64,000 nt of DNA from an uncultured Collinsella sp. (GTDB taxonomy: Bacteria; Actinomycetota; Coriobacteriia; Coriobacteriales; Coriobacteriaceae), in NCBI GenBank assembly GCA_900542155.1, contig UQMD01000001.1:1-64000 (forward strand). Reading direction: 5' to 3'. Each line of letters starts with the position of its first letter. Positions within the stretch are counted from its first letter, which is position 1. Position numbers and translations under genes: made by a program. Below the pieces are notes generated by a model. That model did not search any database, was not told where the DNA came from, and saw only the letters and a program-made list of their open reading frames with translations. Below are positions 8,198 to 17,328 of this stretch, piece after piece.

Positions 8198-9379
8198 ATG
8201 CTATTTGTTCATCGACTGGTACATAAACTTGTTCCCGGCAGCGAGGGCGAGCCGGTCGATGCCGGCACCCGCACCAACGCGGGCTTTGCCGCAAGCCTCA
8301 TCTGCATTGGCCTCAACATCACCCTGTGCCTGGCCAAGGGCATCGCGGGCCTGCTCGCCGGTTCCGTCTCCCTCATCGCCGACGCTTTCAACAACCTCTC
8401 CGATGCCTCGAGCAACATCGTGAGCCTGCTTGGGTTCCGCCTTGCCAGCCGCCCGGCAGACGAAGGTCACCCCTATGGCCACGGCCGCTATGAGTACCTA
8501 GCCGGCCTATTCGTCGCCGTCCTGGTTTGCGCCGTCGGCATCAACCTGATCCTCGAGTCGGTCACTAAGATCATCAAGCCTTCCCCCACCGCATATTCGG
8601 TGCTCTCCTTAGCCGCCCTCGTCTTGTCCATGCTCGTTAAGCTCTGGATGGCCGCGTTCAACCGCGCACTGGGCAACCGAATCGATTCCGAGACGCTCAT
8701 CGCCACAGCACAGGACTCCAAAAACGATGTCATCACCTCGGGCGCGGTCTTGACGGCAGCACTTATTTCGCAAACGACCGGCTTTGACCTCGATGGCTGG
8801 GCAGGCCTGGGCGTGGGCATCTTCATCTGCATCAGCGGCATGGGCCTCGTGCGCGACGCCATCAGTCCACTGTTGGGACAGGCACCCAGCCCTAAGCTTG
8901 TTCAAGCGATTCGCAACAAGATCATGTCGTATCCGCAGGTCCTGGGCACGCACGACCTCATGGTGCACGACTACGGTCCCGGCCGCCAGTTTGCCAGCGC
9001 CCACGTGGAGATGCCCGGCGAGGGCGACGCGTTTGAGCACCACGAGATCCTGGACACCATCGAGCACGACATCAAGCGCCAGATGGGCATCGACATCACG
9101 CTGCACTGCGACCCCATCGCCACCACAGGTGACGACCTGCGCGGCTGGGTCAAGCGCGGCGTCATGCAGATCGATCCCGCGCTCTCCATCCACGACCTGC
9201 ACGAGCACGACGGGTTCGTTTCGTTTGACCTGGTGCGTCCCGACGGCTTTGACATATCCGACGAGGAGCTGCTGGAGCTCGTCACGCGCATCGTGCACGA
9301 GCGCCGGCCCGATGTCTCGTGCGTCGTCACATTTGACTCGGGCTTTAGCTCGCCCGAGCGTCCGGCAGAGCAGCTGTAA
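8198..9379 (+). CDS. Cation diffusion facilitator, probable manganese exporter
   Basis: A 393-aa CDF-family protein with about six membrane helices in the first 220 residues and a long cytosolic C-terminal part. In helix 2 the metal site reads NNLSD (N-x3-D) and in helix 5 DSKND (D-x3-D). Zinc CDFs use D-x3-D and H-x3-D, while the N/D-x3-D plus D-x3-D pair is the signature of manganese exporters, so Mn(II) efflux driven by proton exchange is predicted. HPYGHGRYEYLAGL after helix 2 is typical of the family. The C-terminal region, about 170 residues, is longer than the usual CDF dimerisation domain. The ATG at 8198 is chosen because GAGGAC precedes it; another ATG lies at 8177. Confidence 0.85.
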   Translation: MLFVHRLVHKLVPGSEGEPVDAGTRTNAGFAASLICIGLNITLCLAKGIAGLLAGSVSLIADAFNNLSDASSNIVSLLGFRLASRPADEGHPYGHGRYEYLAGLFVAVLVCAVGINLILESVTKIIKPSPTAYSVLSLAALVLSMLVKLWMAAFNRALGNRIDSETLIATAQDSKNDVITSGAVLTAALISQTTGFDLDGWAGLGVGIFICISGMGLVRDAISPLLGQAPSPKLVQAIRNKIMSYPQVLGTHDLMVHDYGPGRQFASAHVEMPGEGDAFEHHEILDTIEHDIKRQMGIDITLHCDPIATTGDDLRGWVKRGVMQIDPALSIHDLHEHDGFVSFDLVRPDGFDISDEELLELVTRIVHERRPDVSCVVTFDSGFSSPERPAEQL

Positions 9380-9397
9380 CCCCGCTCCGCTCGGCCG

Positions 9398-10384
9398 CTA
9401 GTTTCCCTGTGCACCCAAAATGCCGTTTTGTAGGGCGTTCCAGGCATCTGTCGCCATGTCTCCCAAGTTCTGCGCGGTATCGCCCAGGTTTTGTGTCGTA
9501 TCGCCCAGCTCTTGCGCCTTGTCTCCCAATTCCTGCGCCTTGTTGCTCAGGTCCTCCAGCATGTTGGAGCTCGAGCTGTCGGTGCCGCTTTGGCCGTCGG
9601 ACGAGTTGCCCGAGCTGTTCTTATGCGTGAGTTGAATTTCAAGGTTACCGTTGTCGTTATAGTAGGCAGAAGTAACGACCCAGTTGGCATCGACGACGGG
9701 CGTTGAGCCATCATCAGTCAGAACCACGGCATTCGAAAGATCAGCGCCGCGCGACTTGAGAATCTTTTTGGCGTTGGACCAGTACTGTCCCGGGATATCG
9801 CCCAGCTCTACTGCACCCACCTGGGCGACCTCTGTCTGCTCGGCCGTCGTGCTGGTTGTAGCACCTCGCTTGTTGAGCATGCCCGACACAATGGCGAACA
9901 CAATCGAGAGGGCAAAAAAGATCGCCAGCACAATGAGGATCTTCTTGATCACGCTCGACGAACGCGACGGCTTCTTCTCCTCGTCCTCGCCATATTGCGG
10001 AATCGACTTGGGGTACTCGCGATACGGCTCCCGCGACCCGTAGCGAGGCTGCGCCGTGCGAGGCATATACGTCGTCTGCTGAGGCTGCGAAATGGGATTC
10101 TGCGGCAGGTCATCATAGGGATTCGGCGTCGAGGCGGCATAAGAATCCTGCGGCGCGTAATCAAACGGGTCCGGAGCTGCGTTGCCATAGGGGCCATGCG
10201 AAGATGCAGCGTAAGAATCCTGCGCCGTGTCGCCATAGTCCATAACCCGGGTGGGCTCGGCAGAAGGCTGCGTCGCGGCGGGGTCGGTATAGCCGGGGTT
10301 GGGAACAACGCGGGTCGCATCGGCGCTATCGCCAGCCTGCGCGGAGCCGTACCCGTCCATCACGGTTGTCTTGTCCTGATCCAT
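9398..10384 (-). CDS. Single-pass membrane protein with disordered N-terminus
   Basis: A 328-aa product. Residues 1-140 are Pro/Gln/Tyr/Asp-rich and disordered, with repeated phrases such as PQDSYAAS and AQDSYAAS. A single membrane helix lies near 150-170 (IKKILIVLAIFFALSIVFAI), preceded by positive residues, so the tail is outside. The outer part has a PASTA-like segment (IPGQYWSNAKKILKSRGAD...WVVTSAYYN) and ends in heptad-like repeats of AQELGD, TQNLGD and AQNLGD at about 275-310. The pattern of disordered cytosolic region, one helix and outer domain is common in actinobacterial envelope proteins. Function unknown. It converges with the CDF gene 18 bases away. Confidence 0.6.
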   Translation of the reverse strand: MDQDKTTVMDGYGSAQAGDSADATRVVPNPGYTDPAATQPSAEPTRVMDYGDTAQDSYAASSHGPYGNAAPDPFDYAPQDSYAASTPNPYDDLPQNPISQPQQTTYMPRTAQPRYGSREPYREYPKSIPQYGEDEEKKPSRSSSVIKKILIVLAIFFALSIVFAIVSGMLNKRGATTSTTAEQTEVAQVGAVELGDIPGQYWSNAKKILKSRGADLSNAVVLTDDGSTPVVDANWVVTSAYYNDNGNLEIQLTHKNSSGNSSDGQSGTDSSSSNMLEDLSNKAQELGDKAQELGDTTQNLGDTAQNLGDMATDAWNALQNGILGAQGN

Positions 10385-10495
10385 GCAGCGATTCCTTTCC
10401 GTCGCCTGTAAGCATCAAGTTATCCATGCATTCTACCCGCGCAAAAGCCTATGATGGGCAAAGCCCGTCGGTATCTACAAGACAAGCGCGTCCAG

Positions 10496-10535
10496 AAACA
10501 AAAGCCCCGCCGGGCCTTGGTAGGCGCGGTGGGGC
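10496..10535 (-). terminator. Terminator of fhs
   Basis: An inverted repeat (GCCCCGCCGGGCC with GGCGCGGTGGGGC, 10504-10535) is followed on the minus strand by TTTTGTTT. It lies 26 bases beyond the fhs stop. Confidence 0.75.
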
Positions 10536-10560
10536 GGGCAAGCGGCTATGCGCGGCAGGC

Positions 10561-12228
10561 TTAGAACAGGCCGGTGATGTTGCCGTCGTTGTCGACGTCG
10601 ATGTTCTCGGCCGCGGGAACCTTGGGCAGACCCGGCATGGTCAGAACGCTGCCGGTCAGCGCGACCACAAAGTGGGCACCGGCGGAAACCTTGAGCTCGC
10701 GCACCGTGATGCGGAAGCCCTCAGGAGCGCCCAGCGCCTTGGCGTTGTCGCTAAAGCTGTACTGGGTCTTGGCAACGCACACCGGCAGGTTGCCAAAGCC
10801 GTTCTCGCGCAGCTCGGCGAGCTGGCGCTTGGCAGCCGGCGTAAAGTCGACGCCATCGGCGCGGTAGACCTTAGTGGCGACAGCCTCCAGGGCGTCGGCC
10901 ACATCGGCACCGTCCTCGTAGGCAAACTTGAGCTCGCTCGGCTGCTCAATCAGGCGCATGACCTCATCGGCCAGATCGAGCGCGCCCTCGCCGCCCTTGG
11001 CCCAAACTTCGGACAGCTTCACGTTGACACCCAGCTTCTGGCACTCGGACTCGATGAGCGCAAGCTCGGCCTCGGTGTCCGTCGGGAAGCGGTTGATGGC
11101 GACCACACAGGGCAGACCGTAGACGTTCTGGATGTTGTCGACGTGGCGCAGCAGGTTGGGCATGCCGGCCTTGAGGGCCTCGAGGTTCTCCTCGTTGAGG
11201 TCGGCCTTGGCAACACCGCCGTTGTACTTAAGGGCGCGAGCGGTCGCGACGACCACGACGGCGTTGGGACGAACGCCCGTCATGCGGCACTTGATGTCCA
11301 GGAATTTCTCGGCACCCAGATCGGCACCAAAGCCGGCCTCGGTAATGGCGACATCGCCAAAACGCATAGCCATACGCGTGGCCATGATGGAGTTGCAGCC
11401 GTGGGCGATATTGGCGAAGGGACCGCCGTGGACAAACGCGGGCGTACCCTCGAGCGTCTGCACCAGATTGGGCTTGAGCGCATCCTTGAGCAGTGCGGCC
11501 ATAGCTCCCTGGGCCTTAAGGTCGCGTGCGCGGACGGGCTCGCCGGCAAAGCTGTAGCCGACGACGATCTCGCCCAGGCGCTCCTTGAGGTCGCTGATGC
11601 TCGTAGACAGGCACAGAATTGCCATGACCTCTGAGGCGACGGTGATATCGAAGCCGTCCTCGCGCGGCACACCCTGGGCCTTACCGCCAATGCCGTCGAT
11701 GACGTGGCGCAGCTGACGGTCGTTTATATCGACGACGCGCTTCCAAGTGATACGTTTAACATCGATACCGAGCTGGTTGCCTTGCTGAATATGGTTGTCG
11801 AGCATGGCGGCCAGCAGGTTATTGGCGGCGCCAATAGCATGGAAGTCGCCGGTAAAGTGCAGGTTGATGTCCTCCATGGGGATGACCTGCGCCCAGCCGC
11901 CACCGGCAGCGCCACCCTTGACGCCAAAGACAGGGCCGAGCGAAGGCTCACGCAGGGCCACAGCGCTCTTGACGCCGCGACGGCGCAGGCCATCGGCCAG
12001 ACCGATGGTCGTAGTGGTCTTGCCCTCGCCCGCAGGCGTGGGGTTGATGGCGGTCACGAGGACAAGCTTGGCCTGGTGATCGGTCGGCTCGTTGAGCAGG
12101 GAATAGTCGACCTTTGCCTTGTCAAAGCCGTACGGAATCAGATGCTTAACGTCGACGCCGGCGTTCTTGGCCACCTCGGTAATAGGCAGCGGCGTAACAG
12201 AACGTGCGATTTCGATGTCAGTAGGCAT
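10561..12228 (-). CDS. fhs: Formate--tetrahydrofolate ligase
   Basis: The 555-aa product makes 10-formyl-tetrahydrofolate from formate, THF and ATP, feeding one-carbon metabolism and purine synthesis in anaerobes. The ATP-binding loop TPAGEGKTTTTIGL is at about 63-76, followed by the highly conserved EPSLGPVFGVKGGAAGGG and NLHFTGDFHAIGAANNLL. The length matches the family (about 555-560). The start MPTDIEIARS at 12228 is chosen because AAAGGACC lies just upstream; 20 extra in-frame residues are possible but unlike the family. It appears monocistronic with its own terminator. No key residue is missing. Confidence 0.97.
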   Translation of the reverse strand: MPTDIEIARSVTPLPITEVAKNAGVDVKHLIPYGFDKAKVDYSLLNEPTDHQAKLVLVTAINPTPAGEGKTTTTIGLADGLRRRGVKSAVALREPSLGPVFGVKGGAAGGGWAQVIPMEDINLHFTGDFHAIGAANNLLAAMLDNHIQQGNQLGIDVKRITWKRVVDINDRQLRHVIDGIGGKAQGVPREDGFDITVASEVMAILCLSTSISDLKERLGEIVVGYSFAGEPVRARDLKAQGAMAALLKDALKPNLVQTLEGTPAFVHGGPFANIAHGCNSIMATRMAMRFGDVAITEAGFGADLGAEKFLDIKCRMTGVRPNAVVVVATARALKYNGGVAKADLNEENLEALKAGMPNLLRHVDNIQNVYGLPCVVAINRFPTDTEAELALIESECQKLGVNVKLSEVWAKGGEGALDLADEVMRLIEQPSELKFAYEDGADVADALEAVATKVYRADGVDFTPAAKRQLAELRENGFGNLPVCVAKTQYSFSDNAKALGAPEGFRITVRELKVSAGAHFVVALTGSVLTMPGLPKVPAAENIDVDNDGNITGLF

Positions 12229-12359
12229 GGGCGGTCCTTTCGTTACCGGATGAGAAAAAGACCAATCCAGCATAGCACGGGCGCGCAACAGTAAAACACC
12301 CGTAACCGACGAACGGCGATATGTTTACCCAATGCCCAGCGATAGCCTACAAACCCATC

Positions 12360-13427
12360 CTAAACGGTCGGCTCAATTCCCAAATGCTCAAAGGTGCGAA
12401 GGGTTGCCTGACGGCCCTGCGGCGTACGAATCATCAACCCGCACTGCAGCAGATACGGCTCATAGACATCCTCAAGCGTACCCGGGTCCTCGCCCACCGC
12501 GCTGGCAAGCGTGGTCAAGCCAACGGCACGGCCGGAGAACGTCTTGGCGAGTGTCTCCAAAATGCGAATATCCATCCAGTCCAAGCCAAGCTCGTCGATC
12601 TCGAAAAACTCGAGCGCCTGACGGCAGATATCGAGCTCGATAGGGCCGTTGCCGCGCACCTGCGCGTAATCGCGCACGCGCTTGAGCAGGCGATTGGCAA
12701 GGCGTGGCGTGCCGCGCGAACGCGAGCCGATCTCGAGCGCACTGGGATGGTCGATCGTCACGCCCAAGATAGTCGCCGAGCGCGTCACAATCTGGGCGAG
12801 CTCCTCGACCGTGTAGTAGTCCAGGCGATATGAAATGCCAAAGCGGTCGCGCAACGGGCCGGTCAACATGCCCGAACGGGTCGTGGCCGCCACCAACGTA
12901 AACTTGGGAATATCCAAGCGAATCGAGCGCGCAGCCGGACCCTTGCCGATCACGATATCGAGCGCAAAGTCCTCCATCGCGGGATACAGAACTTCCTCGA
13001 CCGAACGGTTGAGGCGGTGGATCTCGTCGATAAACAGCACGTCACCCGGTTGCAGGTTAGTCAGAATGGCCGCCAGGTCGCCGGTGCGCGCGATGGCCGG
13101 ACCGCTCGTCGTCTTAATCTGAGCGCCCAGCTCGTTGGCGATAACCGTAGCCAGCGTGGTCTTGCCCAGACCCGGAGGGCCCGAGAAGATCACGTGGTCG
13201 AGCGTCTCGCCGCGGCTCTGCGCGGCCTCAATCAGCACGCGAAGGCTCTGCTTGATATGCTCCTGACCGCAGTAGTCATCCAAGCGCTGGGGACGCAGGG
13301 TACGATCGACATCGAGGTCCTCGGGCGTCAGCTCCGAGCCCACCATGCGCTCACCGTGCGCCATGGATGCCGCCGGCGAGTTGCCGGGCGTCGCCCACAG
13401 GTCCTGAGAGTCATCGGCTTCCCACAT
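12360..13427 (-). CDS. ruvB: Holliday junction branch migration ATPase RuvB
   Basis: The 355-aa AAA+ motor drives branch migration of Holliday junctions with RuvA. Visible motifs are Walker A GPPGLGKTTLA (about 82-92), Walker B LFIDEIHRLN, the sensor-1 region VAATTRSGMLTGPLRDRFG, and a C-terminal winged helix. The N-terminus has about 25 extra residues before the usual start, MVGSELTPED-like, so translation could also begin further in. The ATG at 13427 overlaps the ruvA stop by one base (TGATG). It is the last gene of a ruvC-ruvA-ruvB operon. Confidence 0.97.
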   Translation of the reverse strand: MWEADDSQDLWATPGNSPAASMAHGERMVGSELTPEDLDVDRTLRPQRLDDYCGQEHIKQSLRVLIEAAQSRGETLDHVIFSGPPGLGKTTLATVIANELGAQIKTTSGPAIARTGDLAAILTNLQPGDVLFIDEIHRLNRSVEEVLYPAMEDFALDIVIGKGPAARSIRLDIPKFTLVAATTRSGMLTGPLRDRFGISYRLDYYTVEELAQIVTRSATILGVTIDHPSALEIGSRSRGTPRLANRLLKRVRDYAQVRGNGPIELDICRQALEFFEIDELGLDWMDIRILETLAKTFSGRAVGLTTLASAVGEDPGTLEDVYEPYLLQCGLMIRTPQGRQATLRTFEHLGIEPTV

Positions 13428-14047
13428 CACGCATCCATTCCAAGTCGCTTAAGCGCCGCGCCGAGCAGATCCTCGACACGCATATTCTGCCCATCATACC
13501 CGCTCAGGGCAACATCGGTCTCCTGCGGGCTAAAGCCCATGGAGAGGAGCGCCGCGCGGGCATCGTCGATGGCCGAGGGAGCGGCGGCGGGCACGGGCAT
13601 CGCAACCTGGCCGGGAATCACATCGACCGGCATAAAGCCCTTGTCCTTGGCAAAGGTGCTCTTGAGCTCCAGGATCAGACGCTGCGCGGTCTTTTTGCCT
13701 ACACCGGGAACCTTGGCCATGCCCTTGTCGTCCTCGGCCATCACCAGCGAATACAGCTGTCCCACGGTATAGGTGGAAAGCACGGCAAGCGCCAGGCGCG
13801 GACCGACGCCCGAGACGGACACGAGCCTGTCAAACATCGTGCGCTCGTCCTTGGAGGAAAAACCGAAAAGTGTCATGGCGTCCTCGCGCACCTGCATACG
13901 CGTGTAGAGGCGGACCTCGCCGCCGGGCGTCGGCAACGTGGCCGCAGTGCTGCCCGAGATGCCGAGCTCAAAGCCAACGCCCGACACATCGACGACAGCA
14001 GAGCTCATCGTGGCCTCGACAAGCGTTCCGTGGAGCTGGGAAATCAT
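13427..14047 (-). CDS. ruvA: Holliday junction DNA-binding protein RuvA
   Basis: A 206-aa protein starting MISQLHGTLVEA, with the N-terminal OB fold, the helix-hairpin-helix segments VSGVGPRLALAVLST and VPGVGKKTAQRLILELK (about 70-135), and a small C-terminal domain (AALLSMGFSPQETDVAL) that contacts RuvB. It forms the tetramer that holds the four-way junction. It begins within the ruvC stop (TGATG, one-base overlap) and ends within the ruvB start. The frame remains open upstream but that portion is the shadow of ruvC. Confidence 0.97.
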   Translation of the reverse strand: MISQLHGTLVEATMSSAVVDVSGVGFELGISGSTAATLPTPGGEVRLYTRMQVREDAMTLFGFSSKDERTMFDRLVSVSGVGPRLALAVLSTYTVGQLYSLVMAEDDKGMAKVPGVGKKTAQRLILELKSTFAKDKGFMPVDVIPGQVAMPVPAAAPSAIDDARAALLSMGFSPQETDVALSGYDGQNMRVEDLLGAALKRLGMDA

Positions 14048-14568
14048 CAGTATCCGGTTCCTCTCTGTTGATAGAACTCGCCGCCGGTAAGCGCCCGGGT
14101 GCGGCTGAGGTTTACGTGGCAGATGGCGCAAGCCAGGGCATCGGCGGCATGGTCGGGATGCGGGTCGTGATCGAGCTGCGTGAGCGTACGCACCATATAG
14201 GCGACCTGCCGTTTGTCCGCGGCACCGGTGCCCACCACAGCCTGTTTGATCTGCATGGGCGTGTACTCGCCAATCTCGAGCGCGCACTCCGAAAGCGCCA
14301 CGAGCGCAGCACCGCGGGCATGCGCCGTGGGGATGGCCGAGCGGACGTTGGCGCCAAAGTAGATGCTCTCGACAGCCGCGGTATCGGGGCGATAGCGCTC
14401 GACGACATCCTTAAGATCGCGGGCGATATGCGACAGGCGCACCGCGAGCGGACTTCCGGCACTGGTCTCGATGCAGCCATAGGCACGACAGCGAACCTCG
14501 CCACGCCGCTCCTCGATAATCCCCCAACCCGTATGGGCCAAACCAGGGTCGATACCCAAGATAACCAA
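14047..14568 (-). CDS. ruvC: Holliday junction resolvase RuvC
   Basis: A 173-aa endonuclease that cuts Holliday junctions. The acidic active-site residues are visible: GIDPG (Asp near 6), VESIYFG (Glu near 66), and the pair in HDPHPDHAADALA (about 135-147). The start is TTG at 14568, supported by GGGGAGG five bases upstream; no ATG gives a sensible start, since MVILGIDPG-like sequence must be kept. It is the first gene of the ruvCAB operon, with one-base overlaps to the next genes. The length is normal for RuvC. Confidence 0.96.
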   Translation of the reverse strand: MVILGIDPGLAHTGWGIIEERRGEVRCRAYGCIETSAGSPLAVRLSHIARDLKDVVERYRPDTAAVESIYFGANVRSAIPTAHARGAALVALSECALEIGEYTPMQIKQAVVGTGAADKRQVAYMVRTLTQLDHDPHPDHAADALACAICHVNLSRTRALTGGEFYQQRGTGY

Positions 14569-14700
14569 GCCGACCTCCCCTCGCCAAAAGCACGGCGCAA
14601 GGCAAGGCCTCGCGCATCATTCACGAACGTCTGTTCTAGAATAACACAACAACGGCCGCATCTAGCAAGCAAGGTTGAACCATAGGTTGAGCATAAGTCA

Positions 14701-14805
14701 GCGAGCGAGTCCCTGCCGTGGCAAGGTGTCGCGAAAGAGGAGCGCCGCGTACTTCTGTACGCAAGCGACGGTTTGAGCGGCAGATTACCCGGCAGGGGCT
14801 CGCGC
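14701..14805. repeat. Structured palindromic element, family F copy 1
   Basis: The outer stem is GCGAGTCCCTGCCG (14705-14718) with its near-perfect complement at 14790-14803. Inside is the core starting GAAAGAGGAGCGCCGCGTAC at 14733, closed by an apical GCGTAC/GTACGC hairpin and followed by CGACGGTTTGA. The same core, with different closing stems, recurs at 56130-56222. It lies in the gap between ruvC and the NAD-synthetase-like gene. No known RNA family is recognised. Confidence 0.65.
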
Positions 14806-14816
14806 AGCGTCGACTC

Positions 14817-14844
14817 GTTACGCGGTTTGGCAAAACCGCGTAAC
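14817..14844. repeat. Perfect 12-bp hairpin after the NAD-synthetase-like gene
   Basis: GTTACGCGGTTT and AAACCGCGTAAC flank a four-base loop. It lies 19 bases past the stop of the minus-strand gene at 14863. There is no T-run on either strand, so it is at best a weak or Rho-assisted terminator. Confidence 0.55.
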
Positions 14845-14862
14845 CTTGGCCCCATCCCCAGT

Positions 14863-16848
14863 TTAGTTCTGCGAGAAGAATGGGAACTGTCGGGGATCAA
14901 CCGGCGGATGCGGCATCGGGCCACCCTGGGGACCACCTTGCGAGCCGCCCTGACCGCCCATCATCTTATCGATGGCGTCCTGAACCTCGCCCTCGAACTT
15001 CTTCATTCCCTCATGCAAACGACGCTGACCGTCCTCAGAGCGCAGCTCCTCCATCTGCTCGGGCGAAATACCCAGTAGCTCGCCCAGTATGCCCATCATC
15101 TCGCCGCGCATACGCTCACTCGTATCCTCGTCAGCAAAACGGCGCACCTCGGCGCGCGCCAGCGAATCGACCGACATACGCTCCTTGCCGTTAAGCCCCA
15201 GGTCGGACCACGCGAGCATGTACGGCCAAGAGCGCTCGGCAAACGAGCGGGATGAGACGATCGGTGCCGTCGGCAACATGCGGCGGGCAGCCTCACCCTG
15301 TCGAACGAGCATCAGCAGCAGCGAGCAGGCCTCAGGCTTGCCAGCGGCCATCGGGATGTCGTCGAAAGATCGATTGCGGTCCACGTGCGCCTCGAGCGCA
15401 CCATCGACCTCACCCGGCTCAAGCCCGCCGAGCAACTGTGCCGCGCGGTCGAGCATATCGACCGGACCGTCAAGCGTCGAGAGCGCCTGCGCCAGCACTC
15501 GCTCCATACAATCTTCCACCGCATTGAGCGTCACGAGCTCTTGGGGCACCACGGCAGACGTGCGGTTGCGCACACGCGCCACAAACTCAAGCGTCGACAG
15601 GTACACATCGCCAAAAGGCGCGTAATCGCCCTGATAGCCGCCGCAAAGCGCCGGCGCCGCCAGCGCGTACTCGGTCTTGGAAAGCGGGCTCAGCGCCATC
15701 GCACCCAGCTCGAGCGCCGTGTCCTCCAGCATGAGGCCCAGCGTGCGCGAGCGCAGGCGCTCGGCATCGCCCGCCGACACGTCGCGATCGAGCACACGCG
15801 CCGCATCCGGTGCATCGCGCTCGACAGTGCGAATGTGCAGACGCTCGGCGATGGCGCGGACGGCGGCACAGCGGGCAGCCTCGGCCTCTTCCTGCGCCGG
15901 CGTAAAAATACGGTTGCGCCCCAGCACCAGGCCAATCACATTACGCGGGCCCAGAGCGTCGACGGCCAGCGCCGCCAGCAGGGACGACGGCAAGTCACCC
16001 TCGAGTGCCACCACAGCACGCGACGCACCGTGGGCTCGGGCGTTGTCGCGCACGGCGAGCACCAGCGCCTGCCACAGCCACTCCTCGGAACGGAACTCGG
16101 GCAGTTCGTGATCTTCCAGGGCATCGAGCATCACGCCGCGCTGAATCTCCTGAACCAGCAGGCTCTCCTCAAAACACGGCGCCTGGGCCACCGCGCGACC
16201 GCAGTCGTCGAGCACAAACGAACCGCCGGTATACACCGACTCGTCATAGGCACCGACCGGCGCTATGCAGGCAAACCACACGCTGCGCTTGGATGCGATC
16301 TTGCGGTAGGCGCCGCTGCGAACGGCGGCAATGGCGGCAGTCTCGCGGTCGGTCATGTCAAACGCATTGAATTGGAAATACGCAATGAGGTCGACACCGG
16401 TCGGCAACATCTCGAGTTCGCGGTCCAAGTCGAAGATCACGGCGATGCGCACGCCGTCCACGTCGAACACCGGCGGCGCCCAACGCGTGTCGTTGTTCTC
16501 GCCACGCTGCAGGGCAATGCTCGAACGCGCCGGCACCACATGACCGTCCTTGAGCATCATGTAGTCGAGCAGCGGCTGACCCTCAAACGAAACCGCCGCG
16601 GGCACGATGCAGATCATATCGAGTTCTTGGATACGCTCGGCAACACCCGTCAGGCCCGTCAGCATATCGTGCTCAAAATCGGCAGCGCCCACCAGGCCGC
16701 CGGGCAGGGCTCCCATAAAGAGCGGAGCCGGCACGCACAGCACGCGCGCGCCGCGCTCATGAGCCAGGCGCGCCTGGTCCTCGATGCGGCCGCAAATGCC
16801 CTCAATATCACCCAGGCGCATATCGATCTGTGCAAGTGCGAGCTTCAT
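14863..16848 (-). CDS. Degenerate NAD-synthetase-like protein (nitrilase plus PP-loop domains)
   Basis: The 661-aa product has the architecture of glutamine-dependent NAD synthetase: a nitrilase-like domain (about 1-265, MKLALAQIDMRLGDIEG...) followed by an ATP-pyrophosphatase-like domain. Key residues have changed. The glutaminase Glu of the FPEL motif is replaced in VPAPLFMG (about 39-46), although a Cys at 194 (WFACIAPVG) remains where the nucleophile sits. The PP-loop SGGxDS is replaced by EGDLPSS (283-289) before a well-kept AVDALG. A late segment (SKTEYALA...GGYQGDYAPFGDVY) still matches the synthetase NKSE/GD region. About 100 extra C-terminal residues are Gly/Gln/Pro-rich. It is probably inactive as an NAD synthetase; a regulatory or new role is possible. 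Confidence 0.75.
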   Translation of the reverse strand: MKLALAQIDMRLGDIEGICGRIEDQARLAHERGARVLCVPAPLFMGALPGGLVGAADFEHDMLTGLTGVAERIQELDMICIVPAAVSFEGQPLLDYMMLKDGHVVPARSSIALQRGENNDTRWAPPVFDVDGVRIAVIFDLDRELEMLPTGVDLIAYFQFNAFDMTDRETAAIAAVRSGAYRKIASKRSVWFACIAPVGAYDESVYTGGSFVLDDCGRAVAQAPCFEESLLVQEIQRGVMLDALEDHELPEFRSEEWLWQALVLAVRDNARAHGASRAVVALEGDLPSSLLAALAVDALGPRNVIGLVLGRNRIFTPAQEEAEAARCAAVRAIAERLHIRTVERDAPDAARVLDRDVSAGDAERLRSRTLGLMLEDTALELGAMALSPLSKTEYALAAPALCGGYQGDYAPFGDVYLSTLEFVARVRNRTSAVVPQELVTLNAVEDCMERVLAQALSTLDGPVDMLDRAAQLLGGLEPGEVDGALEAHVDRNRSFDDIPMAAGKPEACSLLLMLVRQGEAARRMLPTAPIVSSRSFAERSWPYMLAWSDLGLNGKERMSVDSLARAEVRRFADEDTSERMRGEMMGILGELLGISPEQMEELRSEDGQRRLHEGMKKFEGEVQDAIDKMMGGQGGSQGGPQGGPMPHPPVDPRQFPFFSQN

Positions 16849-16883
16849 GGCTCAGCCCTTTCCGTCGTAAACCGTCGTTGTCG

Positions 16884-16920
16884 TAGTAAAAGCGCCGGCC
16901 GCATAATGCAGCCGGCGCTC
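16884..16920 (-). terminator. Terminator of the superoxide reductase gene
   Basis: The stem AGCGCCGGC (16891-16899) pairs with GCCGGCGCT (16911-16919) and is followed on the minus strand by TTTTACTAC. It sits about 45 bases after the stop of the gene at 16966. Confidence 0.85.
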
Positions 16921-16965
16921 GCATGTGCATATGCTAGCTATGATACCCCGAGCGGGGGCGCGCTC

Positions 16966-17328
16966 CTAGAACGTCGCGGACCACAGCCCATGCAGGTTGC
17001 AATAGGCATAGACGGTACCGGTCTTGGAGCCGCCGGCAAAAAACGTCGCGGGCTTCATGCCGGGCTCAAGGTAATGGACCTCCAGGCGGCCTTCGGCCTC
17101 AAGGGCAATCCACTCGATGTAGTGCTCGGGCAGCATGGGGTGCTCCGTCGAGCCAACGCGTGCGCGAATCACGTGACCGTCACGCTCGGTCTCGACGACG
17201 GGCACGTGCTTCTCGTGCGCCGCGTCCTCGGTGTTCGCGGTCAGCTCCGTGCAGCCGGCAGGGGTTGCAACGTCGTTGCCGAGAGCGGCGATGAGCTTAC
17301 CGTCGGGGTCCTTAAAGAATTTCGCCAT
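16966..17328 (-). CDS. Superoxide reductase (neelaredoxin/desulfoferrodoxin type)
   Basis: A 120-aa protein that reduces superoxide to hydrogen peroxide without making oxygen, typical of anaerobes. The ligands of the Fe(His)4Cys centre are visible: His in EKHVPVVE (about 50), His in STEHPM (about 70), His in PEHYIEW (about 76), and Cys and His in YCNLHGLW (about 113-117). The N-terminal Cys4 desulforedoxin centre is absent, so it is of the one-iron class. The start at 17328 follows AAGGAGAACATC; longer frames have no support. It is monocistronic, with a terminator downstream. The electron donor is not encoded nearby. Confidence 0.9.
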   Translation of the reverse strand: MAKFFKDPDGKLIAALGNDVATPAGCTELTANTEDAAHEKHVPVVETERDGHVIRARVGSTEHPMLPEHYIEWIALEAEGRLEVHYLEPGMKPATFFAGGSKTGTVYAYCNLHGLWSATF

